Notes under the pieces: model-generated | Told to the model about the DNA's origin: nothing | The model's input: only the letters and a program-made list of their open reading frames with translations | Databases searched by the model: none | In this document: positions 1 through 8,487 of the stretch, one piece after another | Layout of the letters: the number at the start of each line of letters is the position of its first letter | Position numbering within the stretch: position 1 is the stretch's first letter | Origin: an uncultured Eubacteriales bacterium | GTDB taxonomy: Bacteria > Bacillota > Clostridia > UMGS1883 > UMGS1540 | Length of the DNA stretch: 13,248 nt | Reading direction: 5' to 3' | NCBI GenBank assembly: GCA_900552775.1 | Contig: USAP01000029.1 | Span: 1-13,248, forward strand | Program-made: the position numbers and the translations under genes

Positions 1-43
1 GAAATTTTTTTTGTCGCACTAAGCGGCGGAATGGAGATAAAGT

Positions 44-1270
44 ATGGCTAATGTATACGATACTCTGCGCGAGCGCGGTCTTATAGCGCAGGTAACGCAC
101 GAAAAAGAAATACGCGAACTTCTCGAAAACGAGAAAGTGACATTCTATATAGGTTTTGACCCCACGGCTGACAGCTTGCACATAGGTCATTTCCTTCAGA
201 TGGTTGTTATGCGCCATATGCAGCTTGCGGGTCACAGACCGATAGCTCTTGTAGGCGGCGGAACAGGCATGGTCGGAGACCCTTCGGGCAGAACCGATAT
301 GCGCAAGATGATGACACCCGAAACAATTCAGCACAACTGTGACTGCTTTAAAAAGCAGCTTTCCTCGGTTATTGATTTTTCCGAAGGAAAGGCAATTATG
401 GTAAATAATGCGGACTGGCTCTTAAAACTTAATTATATCGAGTTTTTAAGAGATATCGGTGTTTGTTTCTCCGTAAACGAAATGCTCCGTGCGGAGTGCT
501 TTAAGACAAGACTTGAAAAGGGTCTTTCGTTCATTGAATTTAACTATATGCTCATGCAGAGTTACGACTTTTTGCAGCTTTACAAAAAATATAACTGCAA
601 AATCGAGCTCGGCGGAGACGATCAGTGGAGCAATATTTTGGGCGGTCTTGATTTGGTTCGCCGCAAAGAACAGGCTCAGGTATACGGCATGACCTTCACC
701 CTTCTTACAAACAGTGAAGGCAAAAAAATGGGTAAAACCGCCAAAGGCGCTTTATGGCTTGACCCTGAAAAGGTATCTCCCTATGAGTTTTATCAGTATT
801 GGAGAAACGTATCGGATGCTGACGTATGCCGCTTCTTAAAACTTGTAACATTTGTTCCGATGGAAGAAATCAGAGAATACGAAAAGCTTGAAGGCAAAGA
901 ACTTAACGAAGCTAAAGAACGTCTCGGCTTTGAAGTTACAAAGCTGGTTCACGGCGAAGAGGAGGCACGCAAAGCCCAGGAGGCGGCGCGCGCTGTATTT
1001 TCAGCCGGAGGTGTTTCGGCAGATATGCCCACAAAAGAAATAAACGGTGCGGATTTCGGTGATGAAATAAATATTCTCGACCTTCTTGCGAGTGTTGAAT
1101 TTATACCTTCAAAAGCTGAAGGCAAGCGTCTTATTAAACAGGGCGGTCTTACGGTTAATGACAAAAAAGTGACTTCTTTTGAAGATTCTGTTGCAAAAGC
1201 AGATTTCGGCGATGACGGAATCATTGCACGCCGAGGCAAAAAAGCATATCTTAAAATTATACTTAAGTAA
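44..1270 (+). CDS. tyrS: Tyrosyl-tRNA synthetase (TyrRS)
   Basis: Charges tRNA-Tyr with tyrosine in the cytoplasm (class Ic aminoacyl-tRNA synthetase). The 408-residue length matches bacterial TyrRS. The HIGH signature is intact at residues 46-49, and the second ATP-binding signature is KMGKT at 228-232, the usual TyrRS variant of KMSKS (KFGKT in well-studied enzymes). The GGDDQWSN tyrosine/tRNA pocket segment lies near 190-197. An S4-like RNA-binding domain fills the C-terminus from about residue 345. The ATG is preceded by GGAG at 33-36. Many clostridial tyrS genes carry a T-box leader; only a T-run (about 5-12) is visible before the window edge, compatible with the end of a leader terminator but not proof. 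A hairpin follows the stop, so the gene is probably transcribed alone. Family assignment is secure. Confidence 0.98.
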   Translation: MANVYDTLRERGLIAQVTHEKEIRELLENEKVTFYIGFDPTADSLHIGHFLQMVVMRHMQLAGHRPIALVGGGTGMVGDPSGRTDMRKMMTPETIQHNCDCFKKQLSSVIDFSEGKAIMVNNADWLLKLNYIEFLRDIGVCFSVNEMLRAECFKTRLEKGLSFIEFNYMLMQSYDFLQLYKKYNCKIELGGDDQWSNILGGLDLVRRKEQAQVYGMTFTLLTNSEGKKMGKTAKGALWLDPEKVSPYEFYQYWRNVSDADVCRFLKLVTFVPMEEIREYEKLEGKELNEAKERLGFEVTKLVHGEEEARKAQEAARAVFSAGGVSADMPTKEINGADFGDEINILDLLASVEFIPSKAEGKRLIKQGGLTVNDKKVTSFEDSVAKADFGDDGIIARRGKKAYLKIILK

Positions 1271-1276
1271 TTTTTA

Positions 1277-1310
1277 TAAGCGGGCGGTAAAAACCGTCCG
1301 CTTACAAATT
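1277..1310 (+). terminator. Probable intrinsic terminator of tyrS
   Basis: An 11-bp stem (1277-1287 with 1294-1304, one G-U pair) with a 6-nt A-rich loop begins 7 nt after the tyrS stop. The following U-tract is weak (CAAATTTTAAT), so termination may be incomplete. Confidence 0.65.
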
Positions 1311-1363
1311 TTAATAAAAAATGACAATTTGTATGTGCCTTCGTATAAAAATAAAAAAATTGC

Positions 1364-1392
1364 TTGACAAAACCGAATCTTTGATGTATAAT
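1364..1392 (+). promoter_or_regulatory. Consensus sigma-A promoter for the tRNA-Pro gene
   Basis: A perfect -35 TTGACA (1364-1369) and perfect -10 TATAAT (1387-1392) are separated by 17 bp. Predicted transcription start is about 1399-1400, around 12 nt before the tRNA. A promoter this close to consensus suits a stable RNA gene. Confidence 0.9.
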
Positions 1393-1411
1393 ATTTAATG
1401 TTCTGAAAAAT

Positions 1412-1488
1412 CTGGGTGTAGCGCAGTTTGGTAGCGTGCTTGAATGGGGTTCAAGAGGCCGGGAGTTCGACTCTCCCCACTCAGACCA
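1412..1488 (+). tRNA. tRNA-Pro (anticodon GGG)
   Basis: A complete cloverleaf can be drawn. The acceptor stem is 1412-1418 with 1478-1484 (one G-U). The D stem is GCGC/GCGT. The anticodon stem is 1439-1443 with 1451-1455, around a 7-nt loop with anticodon GGG at 1446-1448. The T stem is 1461-1465 with 1473-1477, with loop TTCGACT. The discriminator is A1485 and the CCA end is encoded at 1486-1488. The GGG anticodon reads proline codons CCC and CCU. It has its own promoter and terminator, so it is a single-gene transcript. Confidence 0.96.
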
Positions 1489-1490
1489 TG

Positions 1491-1522
1491 ACGGAGCAAA
1501 GCTTGCTTTGCTCCGTTTTTTT
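1491..1522 (+). terminator. Intrinsic terminator of the tRNA-Pro transcript
   Basis: A perfect 11-bp stem (1491-1501 with 1506-1516) with a 4-nt loop is followed directly by a run of seven T (1516-1522). It starts 2 nt after the CCA end and lies between the tRNA and the convergent LysR-type gene. Confidence 0.92.
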
Positions 1523-1541
1523 ATTCATAAATTCTTGCATT

Positions 1542-2408
1542 TCATCTGTATTTTAGATAGTCAATAAATTTTTTAACCGCCAGAGATGCGGTTTTTTTAT
1601 TTCTTACGGCAAATCCGATTTTCCTGTACGAGGGCACATCAAGCTCGCGTACCGCGATTTTATACGGAACTCTTTTTAAAATCAGCTCCGGAAGTATGCT
1701 GACGCCGAGACCGCTTTCGACCATGGACATTACTGCATAATCGTCCCATGTGGTCAAATGTGTTTTGGGAGATAATCCGCTTCGTTCAAAAATTTCGGAA
1801 ATCTCGGCTTTTGTGCCTTTTTCCAAAAGTATGAACGGGTCGCCGCATAAATCCGCGGAGGATATCTTTTCCTTTGAACACAGATAGTGGTTTTCGGGAA
1901 GAACCGCAAGAAGCCTGTCCTGTTCGAGAAAAACCGTTTCGAGCTCTTTTTCGGCAGGCAGGCGGAGAAAGCCGCAGTCAACGCGCCCTTCGGAAATCCA
2001 TGTTTCGATTTCGGAGTAATCGCCGAGAAGAAGTTCATAATCAATGTTCGGATAATCGTTTTGAAATGCTTTGATTATTTTCGGGAGCCAGTGTGTTGCA
2101 ACGCTTGAGAACGTTCCTATGCGTATTATACCGGTTTGCAGACCGCCGAGTGCATCGGCACAGATTTGCAGTCCGTTCAGTTTTTCACACACGCTTTTGG
2201 CATGGGGAAAAAGTGCCAGACCGTCGGAAGTCAGGCGTACACCGCCGCGGTTTCTTTCAAGCAGCGTTAAATTCCATTCACTTTCCAGGTCGTGTATCAT
2301 TCGGCTGACGGCAGGCTGGGTGTAGTTAAGATGCTGTGCAGCTTTTGTAAAACTTCCGAGTTCTGCTGTGGCAACAAATGCCATGTATTTTGCGATGTTG
2401 GATTCCAT
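1542..2408 (-). CDS. LysR-type transcriptional regulator
   Basis: A 288-residue DNA-binding regulator of typical LysR length. The winged helix-turn-helix lies at about residues 17-38, with the family pattern GSFTKAAQHL...TQPAVSRMI, followed by LLERNRGGVRLT before the linker helix. Residues ~95-288 form the periplasmic-binding-protein-like effector domain. The reading frame extends upstream to 2465, but the ATG at 2408 is preferred: it follows AAGGAGGG (2420-2413) and makes the protein start MESNIAKYMAF, the normal LysR N-terminus. It is transcribed divergently from proB across 126 bp, an arrangement in which LysR regulators often control the divergent gene as well as themselves. Control of proB is therefore plausible but inferred. 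The effector cannot be read from sequence. Confidence 0.93.
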   Translation of the reverse strand: MESNIAKYMAFVATAELGSFTKAAQHLNYTQPAVSRMIHDLESEWNLTLLERNRGGVRLTSDGLALFPHAKSVCEKLNGLQICADALGGLQTGIIRIGTFSSVATHWLPKIIKAFQNDYPNIDYELLLGDYSEIETWISEGRVDCGFLRLPAEKELETVFLEQDRLLAVLPENHYLCSKEKISSADLCGDPFILLEKGTKAEISEIFERSGLSPKTHLTTWDDYAVMSMVESGLGVSILPELILKRVPYKIAVRELDVPSYRKIGFAVRNKKTASLAVKKFIDYLKYR

Positions 2409-2534
2409 ATTACCCTCCTTTTCAATTAATACATTACAAATTCTTATGATATACATTACAAACATTTGCTTTTGTTATTATATGATATATGATACAATAT
2501 AAAAAACAGAAAGTCAAGGAGGAAAAGAAACCTT
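2409..2534. promoter_or_regulatory. Divergent lysR-proB control region with 22-bp-spaced direct repeats
   Basis: Two identical 12-mers, ATACATTACAAA, lie at 2429-2440 and 2451-2462. They are 22 bp apart, about two DNA turns. On the minus strand they supply a plausible lysR promoter: TTGTAA (2461-2456), 17 bp, TGTAAT (2438-2433). For proB, an AT-rich stretch at 2468-2501 offers TTGCTT or TTGTTA with TATGAT or TACAAT, but no single choice is convincing. The proB ribosome site AAGGAGG is at 2516-2522. The repeats may be regulator contacts, including autoregulation by the LysR protein; this is inference. Confidence 0.55.
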
Positions 2535-3344
2535 ATGGGTATTTATAAAAACAGAATTGTTGTTAAGGTGGGAACATCCACGCTTACAAACGAAACAGGC
2601 AAAAGCGATTTGCGCTCGTTTGAGCGCATAGCAAGGGTGCTTGCGGATGTGCAGAATAAGGGCTTTGAAGTGATTTTGGTTTCATCGGGTGCCATAGCAG
2701 TAGGCAGCAACAAGCTGAGACTTCGGGAGAGACCGTCAAGCATGCGCATGAAGCAGGCGGCGGCAGCTGTGGGTCAGTGCGGAATTATGTATTGGTATGA
2801 CAAATTTTTCGGGGACTATGACAAAACAGTGGCGCAGATTCTGCTTAATGCGGATGACATAGAGCATGAAGAAAAGAAAGAAAATCTCACAAATACTTTT
2901 GACGCTCTGCTTGAAATGGATATTATACCTATTGTTAACGAAAACGATTCGGTAAGCTACACGGAAATAGAATCCGAAGACCGCCTTTTCGGCGATAACG
3001 ATATGCTGTCGGCGGTTGTTGCAGTTTTGTGCGGCGCGTCAAAGCTTATAATTTTGTCCGATATTGACGGAATGTATGAAAAAGATCCGAGACTTCATCC
3101 GGAGGCTAAGCTTATTGAACGAGTGGAAAAAATAGACGATAAGATTTACTCTCTTGCCGGAGGTGCCGGCTCAAGGCGCGGCACGGGCGGAATGAAAACA
3201 AAGCTCAATGCGGCGTACCTTGCAACTTCGCGCGGTGCGGACGTTATAATCACCAACGGGAAGAGACCCGAGGATATATATAAAATAATAGAAGGAAATA
3301 ATGCGGGAACGCTTTTTGAAGGAAAAAAGAATTTTTCGATTTAA
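2535..3344 (+). CDS. proB: Glutamate 5-kinase, short form without PUA domain
   Basis: Phosphorylates L-glutamate to gamma-glutamyl phosphate, the first step of proline synthesis. At 269 residues it is the amino-acid-kinase domain alone; the E. coli enzyme has an extra ~100-residue PUA domain. Visible landmarks are VVKVGTSTLT (9-18), VSSGAIAVG (49-57), NENDSV (135-140), FGDND (152-156), LSDIDGMY (174-181) and GTGGMKTK (216-223), which together line the glutamate and ATP sites. The start follows AAGGAGG (2516-2522) with a rather long 12-nt gap. The usual partner proA is not next to it; an unrelated gene follows behind its own promoter, so proA must lie elsewhere or proB serves another route. 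Proline feedback is expected from the family. Confidence 0.95.
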   Translation: MGIYKNRIVVKVGTSTLTNETGKSDLRSFERIARVLADVQNKGFEVILVSSGAIAVGSNKLRLRERPSSMRMKQAAAAVGQCGIMYWYDKFFGDYDKTVAQILLNADDIEHEEKKENLTNTFDALLEMDIIPIVNENDSVSYTEIESEDRLFGDNDMLSAVVAVLCGASKLIILSDIDGMYEKDPRLHPEAKLIERVEKIDDKIYSLAGGAGSRRGTGGMKTKLNAAYLATSRGADVIITNGKRPEDIYKIIEGNNAGTLFEGKKNFSI

Positions 3345-3399
3345 AACAAACCTCTCTTTAAAAGCTTTCAAAAAAAATCCGTTTTTCGAATAAAAAAAC

Positions 3400-3428
3400 T
3401 TGACCGCAGACAAAGTTTGTATTACAAT
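3400..3428 (+). promoter_or_regulatory. Promoter of the DUF1846 operon
   Basis: -35 TTGACC (3400-3405) and -10 TACAAT (3423-3428) are separated by 17 bp. Predicted start is about 3435, giving a leader of about 70 nt before the ATG at 3504. The 3345-3399 stretch is AT-rich and shows only a weak A-run/T-run dyad after proB. Confidence 0.75.
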
Positions 3429-3503
3429 TAAAGAGAATGCAAAAGAAACGGAGATTTGTATGAAAATTCTTCATGTCAAACCTCCGGCGAAATGGAGATT
3501 AAA

Positions 3504-4988
3504 ATGAAGATCGGATTTGATAATGACAAATATTTAAAAATGCAATCGGAGCATATTAAAGAAAGAATACAGAAGTTCGGCGGTAAGCTTTATCTGGAAT
3601 TCGGCGGCAAGCTTTTTGACGATTTCCATGCTTCGAGGGTGCTTCCGGGGTTTGCGCCCGACAGCAAAATAAGAATGCTGCAGCAGCTTTCATCTCAGGC
3701 GGAAATTATTATTGCCGTAAATTCAAACGACATAGAGAAAAGCAAAGTAAGAGGTGACCTCGGAATTACATATGACCTTGACACGCTGCGCCTTATTGAC
3801 GCGTTCCGCGGAATGGGTCTTTTTGTGGGAAGCGTTGTTTTGACGCGATTTGCTTCGCAGCCGGCGGCGGAAGCTTTCAAGCAGAAGCTTGAATCGCTGG
3901 GCATAAAGGTTTACAGGCATTACACAATCGAGGGTTATCCGTATGATTTGCCGGCTATTGTAAGCGATAACGGATACGGAAAAAATGAATTTATCGAAAC
4001 GGAGCGCCCCCTTGTAATCGTTACGGCACCGGGCCCCGGCAGCGGAAAAATGGCAACCTGTCTTTCGCAGCTTTATCATGAGCACAAACACGGCGTAAAT
4101 GCAGGCTATGCAAAATTTGAAACATTCCCCATATGGAATATACCGCTCAAGCATCCCGTAAATGTGGCGTATGAGGCGGCAACGGCGGATTTAAACGACG
4201 TTAACATGATTGACCCGTTCCATCTTGAAGCGTACGGTGAAACAACCGTAAATTATAACCGCGACGTTGAAATTTTCCCCGTTCTTAAGATGATGTTTGA
4301 AAGAATATACGGCGAGTGCCCGTATAAGTCGCCCACGGATATGGGAGTTAATATGGCGGGTAACTGTATTATAGATGATGAGGTAGTCAAAAAAGCGGCG
4401 AATGACGAAATAATACGAAGATATTATTCCGCGAGGTGCGAAAAGATCCGCACAAACAAAGGTGATGACGAGATAGGAAAAATTGAACTTCTTATGAAAC
4501 AGGCGGAAATAAGCACGGATAACAGAAAAACGGTTTCCGCGGCGCTGGCGGCACAGGAAATTACAGGGCAGCCGGCAGCGGCGATAGAGATGGAGGACGG
4601 CATGGTTATAACGGGAAAAACCTCACAGCTTTTGGGCGCATCAGCTGCGGCGCTTTTAAATGCACTTAAGTATATTGCCGGGATAGACGACTCAATTCAT
4701 CTGATTCAGCCGTATATCATAGAGCCTATTCAGGACCTTAAGGTAAATCATCTCGGGAACAGAAATCCGCGGCTTCATCTTGACGAGCTTTTGGTGGCTC
4801 TCTCCATATGCGCCACGCAGAGTCCGGAAGCGGAGATGGCTATGAAAAGCCTTAAGGATCTGCGCGGACTTGAAGCGCATTCCACGGTAATTTTATCGGA
4901 AGTTGACAAAAACGTATTTAAGAAACTTGGTATAAATATCACGTGCGAGCCGAAATATCAGACAAAATCGCTTTATCACAAGCGTTGA
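3504..4988 (+). CDS. DUF1846 / UPF0371 family protein
   Basis: A 494-residue cytoplasmic protein of the conserved UPF0371 (DUF1846) family, widespread in Firmicutes, biochemical role not established. It has the full family length. Segment 171-183 is hydrophobic and then GPGSGKM (177-183), which resembles a P-loop and suggests nucleotide binding. Conserved stretches include KLYLEFGGKLFDDFHASRVLPGF (28-50), GDLGITYD (84-91) and the family-typical MAGN segment. The frame is open from a TTG at 3456, but the ATG at 3504 is preferred: it follows GGAG with a 6-nt gap and yields the usual family N-terminus MKIGFDNDKY. It appears to head a four-gene operon: 15 bp to the SLH gene, then the hydrolase and rsuA-type genes. 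Confidence 0.92.
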   Translation: MKIGFDNDKYLKMQSEHIKERIQKFGGKLYLEFGGKLFDDFHASRVLPGFAPDSKIRMLQQLSSQAEIIIAVNSNDIEKSKVRGDLGITYDLDTLRLIDAFRGMGLFVGSVVLTRFASQPAAEAFKQKLESLGIKVYRHYTIEGYPYDLPAIVSDNGYGKNEFIETERPLVIVTAPGPGSGKMATCLSQLYHEHKHGVNAGYAKFETFPIWNIPLKHPVNVAYEAATADLNDVNMIDPFHLEAYGETTVNYNRDVEIFPVLKMMFERIYGECPYKSPTDMGVNMAGNCIIDDEVVKKAANDEIIRRYYSARCEKIRTNKGDDEIGKIELLMKQAEISTDNRKTVSAALAAQEITGQPAAAIEMEDGMVITGKTSQLLGASAAALLNALKYIAGIDDSIHLIQPYIIEPIQDLKVNHLGNRNPRLHLDELLVALSICATQSPEAEMAMKSLKDLRGLEAHSTVILSEVDKNVFKKLGINITCEPKYQTKSLYHKR

Positions 4989-5003
4989 ACAGAGAGGTAA
5001 ATC

Positions 5004-6134
5004 ATGAAAAAATTAATTGCATTTGTACTTTCGCTGGTGCTTTTTGTGTCGGCGGCACCGTGCGCTATGGCGGCGCAGTATCATTCATACGAAGATCTGC
5101 AGAAACTTTACGACACGGTTGTAAATTATGTTTTCAAAACAGAAGATACTTTAAAGCGTATTTTAACGGACGAAGAAGATGAGTTCTGTGCCGTTCCCAT
5201 GCTTGCGGCAAAGGAGCTTCTCCTTTCGGGAGAAGCGTATACGGATGAAGACACAACGTATGCATATAACGGTCTTTATGACACGCTTTCAATGCTCATT
5301 CTTATAGTTCAGAGAGACGGCAGCCTTACAAGCGATGCAACGCTTAATATTTTGAAGGCTGTTTCCGACACGATTTATGACGAGAATTACACCGTTGTTG
5401 CGGGCGAAGATGCGGCAAAAGCGGCAAGAGAACGCAAAGCGCAGATAATAGCGCTCATAAGCAACAGGGGAAATGTTACGGCAGACGAGTTTTCGGCTGA
5501 AATCAACAAATATTATTATGAGCTTTACGATGCGGCAAAACTCAAAATAAACTACTGCAACAGCTTTTTCTCAGTTATGGAATTTACTGATGTTAAGAAA
5601 AACGACTGGTTTTATGACGCTATAGATTATGTGTATAAAAACGACCTTTTCAAAGGGACGTCCAAAACAACATTTTCGCCCAACGAGCTTATGACAAGAG
5701 CTATGTTTATAACTGTTCTGATGCGCGCAGCAAAGGTTGAAGACGCGGCAGCGGACGAAGCTTTTTCAGATGTGAGAACAGAGGAATATTTCGCGGCACC
5801 CGTTTCGTGGGCAAAGAAAAACGGTATTCTCGACTGGGTTGCGGGCGACACGTTTGAGCCGCATAAGCCTATAACGCGCGAGGAAATGCTTGCGTGCATG
5901 TATGCATATGCAAAGTCGATTAATTTTGATTCTTCAAGTTATGATATGAGCCTTGCGGACAGAATAACCGATTTGGAAGATGCGGACGAAAACTTCAGGG
6001 AGGCGCTTTCGTGGGGCTTCTCCGTCGGAGTGATAACCGGTTACGGAGATGACAGCATTAAGCCGAAAAACACTGCAACGCGCGCCGAGGTTGCACAGGT
6101 GTTTATAAATCTCAAACTTGTTTTGGGAAACTGA
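5004..6134 (+). CDS. Secreted S-layer-homology (SLH) domain protein
   Basis: A 376-residue exported protein. Residues 1-23 form a signal peptide: basic MKK, a hydrophobic core, then CAMA before AQYHSYEDL, with likely cleavage near 23/24. The C-terminal half holds three SLH repeats, at about 193-245, 254-306 and 320-372, each with the acid-rich SDV/TDV-type start and a TR-box (TRAM, TREE, TRAE). SLH triplets usually bind pyruvylated secondary cell-wall polymer, so this protein is probably held on the wall. The region 25-190 is acidic and alpha-helical-looking, and I do not recognise it. The start follows AGAGG 15 bp after the DUF1846 stop, which indicates cotranscription. Cargo or enzymatic role is unknown; a structural envelope role is the simplest guess. 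Confidence 0.9.
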   Translation: MKKLIAFVLSLVLFVSAAPCAMAAQYHSYEDLQKLYDTVVNYVFKTEDTLKRILTDEEDEFCAVPMLAAKELLLSGEAYTDEDTTYAYNGLYDTLSMLILIVQRDGSLTSDATLNILKAVSDTIYDENYTVVAGEDAAKAARERKAQIIALISNRGNVTADEFSAEINKYYYELYDAAKLKINYCNSFFSVMEFTDVKKNDWFYDAIDYVYKNDLFKGTSKTTFSPNELMTRAMFITVLMRAAKVEDAAADEAFSDVRTEEYFAAPVSWAKKNGILDWVAGDTFEPHKPITREEMLACMYAYAKSINFDSSSYDMSLADRITDLEDADENFREALSWGFSVGVITGYGDDSIKPKNTATRAEVAQVFINLKLVLGN

Positions 6135-6188
6135 ATTGAATAATTGGCTGATATACTGCTGTGCAGGTTGCAGAAAGAGGAGAGTTTC

Positions 6189-7676
6189 ATGAATTATAAA
6201 TTCAAATTCGAAAAAAAGAGTCCGGAAAGTCTCGGCATTTCTTCTGCCGGGATAGAAAAATTTATTGACAAGCTTGAAAAATACGGTCTTACAATGCATT
6301 CGGTCATGATAATGCGGCATGGCAAAATTGCCGCGGAGGGTTATTATAAGCCGTTTGATGCTGATTTTAAACACAGGATGTATTCGATAAGCAAGACTTT
6401 TACGTCGCTTGCCGTGGGAATGCTTTGCGACAGAGGGCTTGTTTCTCTTGACGATAAAATTATGAAGTTTTTCCCCGATATGGAGAAACATTCGGTGCAC
6501 CCTTATATTGCGGAAACCACGGTACGGGATTTGCTTACAATGTCAACACCGTTTTCAGATTGCTCATATTTGCTTTCGCCCGGCAAGGAGTGGACGGAAT
6601 CGTTTTTCACCACAAAGCCGCAAAAGCCTGCGGGTACTGTGTTTTTATATGATACAAGCGGCACGTACATTCTGGATGTCATAGTTGAAAGAATTACGGG
6701 CAAAACCTTTCTTCAATATATTATGGATAACGGTCTTTGCGAGCTTGGATTTTCGGAGGACGCATGGTGCGTAAAGGCGCCGGACGGTTGTGCATGGGGC
6801 GGAAGCGGTGTTATTTGCACACTCAGAGACCTTGCGCTTTTCACGCTCGTTTTTACCGGCGGCGGCAAAGTCGGCGAGAAGAGAATCGTGTCGGAGCAAT
6901 ATATAAAGGAAGCTGTGTCAAAGCAGGTTGACAACGAAGAAACAGGCCACAGGACATACGGCAATGCCGGATACGGATATAAAGTGTGGGTCACAATTGA
7001 CGGCGGATTTGCATTTTTGGGTATGGGCGGTCAGCTCATGTTTTATGATAGAAAGAAGGACATTATTTTCCTTTGCAATGCGGATTGCCAGGGCTATTCA
7101 TCGGCATACGCACTTATATATGAATGCCTTTACGGCTGCATTATTGACGAGGCTTCAAATAATGCTCTTGCTGAGAATGCCCAGGCTTATGAAAGCCTTG
7201 AAAAGCGCCTTTGCAACCTTGAACTTTTAAAGCCTGTCGGAGCTGTTAAATCAGATATTTCCAAAGAAGTAAGCGGAAGATGTTATACGCTTTCCGAAAA
7301 TCCGATGGGTATAAAGAAGCTTAGCGTGGAGTTTTCGGAAAATTCGGGAATATTGAAGTACGAAAATGCGCGCGGAGAAAAAGAAATCAGGTTCGGACTG
7401 GGCGAATATGTGTTCGGAGAATTTCCCGAGACGGATTATTCGGGCAAGAAAATAGGCGAGCCTCTGGGACGAGGATACAGATGCGGCGCCGCAGGCGTTT
7501 GGGGATTTGATAACAGCTTTAAAATTTACGTTAAAATAATAGACGATTATTTCGGAAACCTTGTTATAAATCTTGGCTTTAAAGGTGATGAGATAGGTGT
7601 GTTTATGCATAAAACCGCAGAGTGGTTTTTAGATGACTATCAGGGCTTTGCCGGAGGCAGGGACAATGCGTCTTGA
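6189..7676 (+). CDS. Beta-lactamase-family (class C fold) serine hydrolase
   Basis: A 495-residue protein with the beta-lactamase/penicillin-binding fold (PF00144 type) over about residues 15-320. The nucleophile motif SxxK is S66-I-S-K69 in HRMYSISKTFTS. The usual YxN motif appears as Y154-D155-T156, so Asn is replaced by Thr. The KTG/HxG position reads GMGGQ (278-282), with YGYKVW ahead of it, as in esterase-like members. Residues ~330-495 form an extra C-terminal region I do not recognise. There is no signal peptide or membrane segment, so the product looks cytoplasmic; esterase, peptidase or amidase activity is more likely than antibiotic resistance. The frame is open back to a TTG at 6144, but the ATG at 6189 follows AGAGGAGAG. 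It is third in the operon, and its stop overlaps the next start by 11 bp. Confidence 0.88.
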   Translation: MNYKFKFEKKSPESLGISSAGIEKFIDKLEKYGLTMHSVMIMRHGKIAAEGYYKPFDADFKHRMYSISKTFTSLAVGMLCDRGLVSLDDKIMKFFPDMEKHSVHPYIAETTVRDLLTMSTPFSDCSYLLSPGKEWTESFFTTKPQKPAGTVFLYDTSGTYILDVIVERITGKTFLQYIMDNGLCELGFSEDAWCVKAPDGCAWGGSGVICTLRDLALFTLVFTGGGKVGEKRIVSEQYIKEAVSKQVDNEETGHRTYGNAGYGYKVWVTIDGGFAFLGMGGQLMFYDRKKDIIFLCNADCQGYSSAYALIYECLYGCIIDEASNNALAENAQAYESLEKRLCNLELLKPVGAVKSDISKEVSGRCYTLSENPMGIKKLSVEFSENSGILKYENARGEKEIRFGLGEYVFGEFPETDYSGKKIGEPLGRGYRCGAAGVWGFDNSFKIYVKIIDDYFGNLVINLGFKGDEIGVFMHKTAEWFLDDYQGFAGGRDNAS

Positions 7677-8370
7677 CAAATATGCCGCATTTGCCGCGGA
7701 AAGCAGAAAAGAAATAAAAAAGCTTATAACAAAAGGCTTTGTAACGGTGAACGGCACGGTAATCAGAGACTGCGGCTATGACGTGGGAGACAGCGATGAG
7801 ATTTTCTGCCGCGGCAAGCGTGTTGTATACAAAAAATACATATATATAATGATGAATAAGCCTCCGGGCGTTGTATCTGCAACGGAGGATAATGTAAATC
7901 CGACCGTGACAGATCTTCTGCCCGATGAATTTAAGAGATTCAAGCCGTTCCCCGTCGGCAGACTTGATATAGACACGGAAGGGCTGATCCTTATGACAAA
8001 TGACGGGGTTGCTGCGCATAAGCTGCTGTTGCCGCGCTATAAAGTTCCGAAAAAATATTATGCCAAGGTGGACGGGGATATCACCAAAGAAGATATTGAA
8101 AAGTTTTCGGTCGGCATTGTACTCCATGACGGATATAAAACATTGCCGGCAAAGCTTTGCCCGTTGCCGGATGGGAGGAGCGCATTTGTTACGATTGCGG
8201 AAGGCAAATTTCATCAGATTAAAAGAATGTTTGCCGACTGCGGAAAACATGTAATGTTTTTAAAAAGAGTGGAGTTTGCCGGGATCTGTCTTGACGAAAC
8301 GCTGAAGAACGGAGAATGCAGGCTCCTTAAGGATGAAGAAATACAAATTTTGGAATCTATTATGCAATAG
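7666..8370 (+). CDS. RsuA-family 16S rRNA pseudouridine synthase
   Basis: A 234-residue rRNA-modifying enzyme that isomerises a uridine to pseudouridine. Residues 1-50 are an S4 RNA-binding domain (MRLDKYAAFA...KLITKGFVTVNG). The catalytic domain follows, with the signature GRLDIDTEGLIL at 98-109; by family precedent D101 is the catalytic aspartate. The family motif EGKFHQIKRMF is near the C-terminus. The HKLLLPRYKVPKKYYAKV segment and overall layout favour RsuA (small-subunit) over RluB, but the exact target is inferred. The ATG at 7666 is chosen because GGAGG (7653-7657) lies 8 nt upstream and the S4 domain starts there; the frame extends upstream to 7633. Its start lies inside the end of the hydrolase gene, which suggests translational coupling. 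Confidence 0.92.
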   Translation: MRLDKYAAFAAESRKEIKKLITKGFVTVNGTVIRDCGYDVGDSDEIFCRGKRVVYKKYIYIMMNKPPGVVSATEDNVNPTVTDLLPDEFKRFKPFPVGRLDIDTEGLILMTNDGVAAHKLLLPRYKVPKKYYAKVDGDITKEDIEKFSVGIVLHDGYKTLPAKLCPLPDGRSAFVTIAEGKFHQIKRMFADCGKHVMFLKRVEFAGICLDETLKNGECRLLKDEEIQILESIMQ

Positions 8371-8427
8371 TACCAAAGAAAAGCGAGATTTTTGTGAAAA
8401 ACGCGTATTTCATTTTTTCCGCAAATA

Positions 8428-8479
8428 TGCTATTATAATATAAGTAATTAAAGATGCTTAGATAATGAGCGGTAGGAGG
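8428..8479 (+). promoter_or_regulatory. -10 element and ribosome site for the ABC ATPase gene
   Basis: A -10 TATAAT sits at 8434-8439; an overlapping reading is TGCTATTAT (8428-8436), an extended -10. No good -35 is visible at the right distance. The leader is about 40 nt and ends in AGGAGG (8474-8479), 8 nt before the ATG. The 8371-8430 stretch has no clear terminator for the upstream operon. Confidence 0.6.
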
Positions 8480-8487
8480 ATTTTTTA

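Noticed and set aside
1..43. T-box riboswitch in front of tyrS
   Set aside because: Only a T-run is present before the window edge; the specifier loop and T-box sequence would lie outside, so it cannot be supported.
2429..2462. CRISPR or tandem-repeat array
   Set aside because: Only two short copies, in a promoter region with no further units; regulatory repeats are the better explanation.
6189..7676. Antibiotic-resistance beta-lactamase
   Set aside because: There is no signal peptide, the YxN motif is altered and the sequence looks like the broad esterase/peptidase part of the fold, so resistance should not be inferred.
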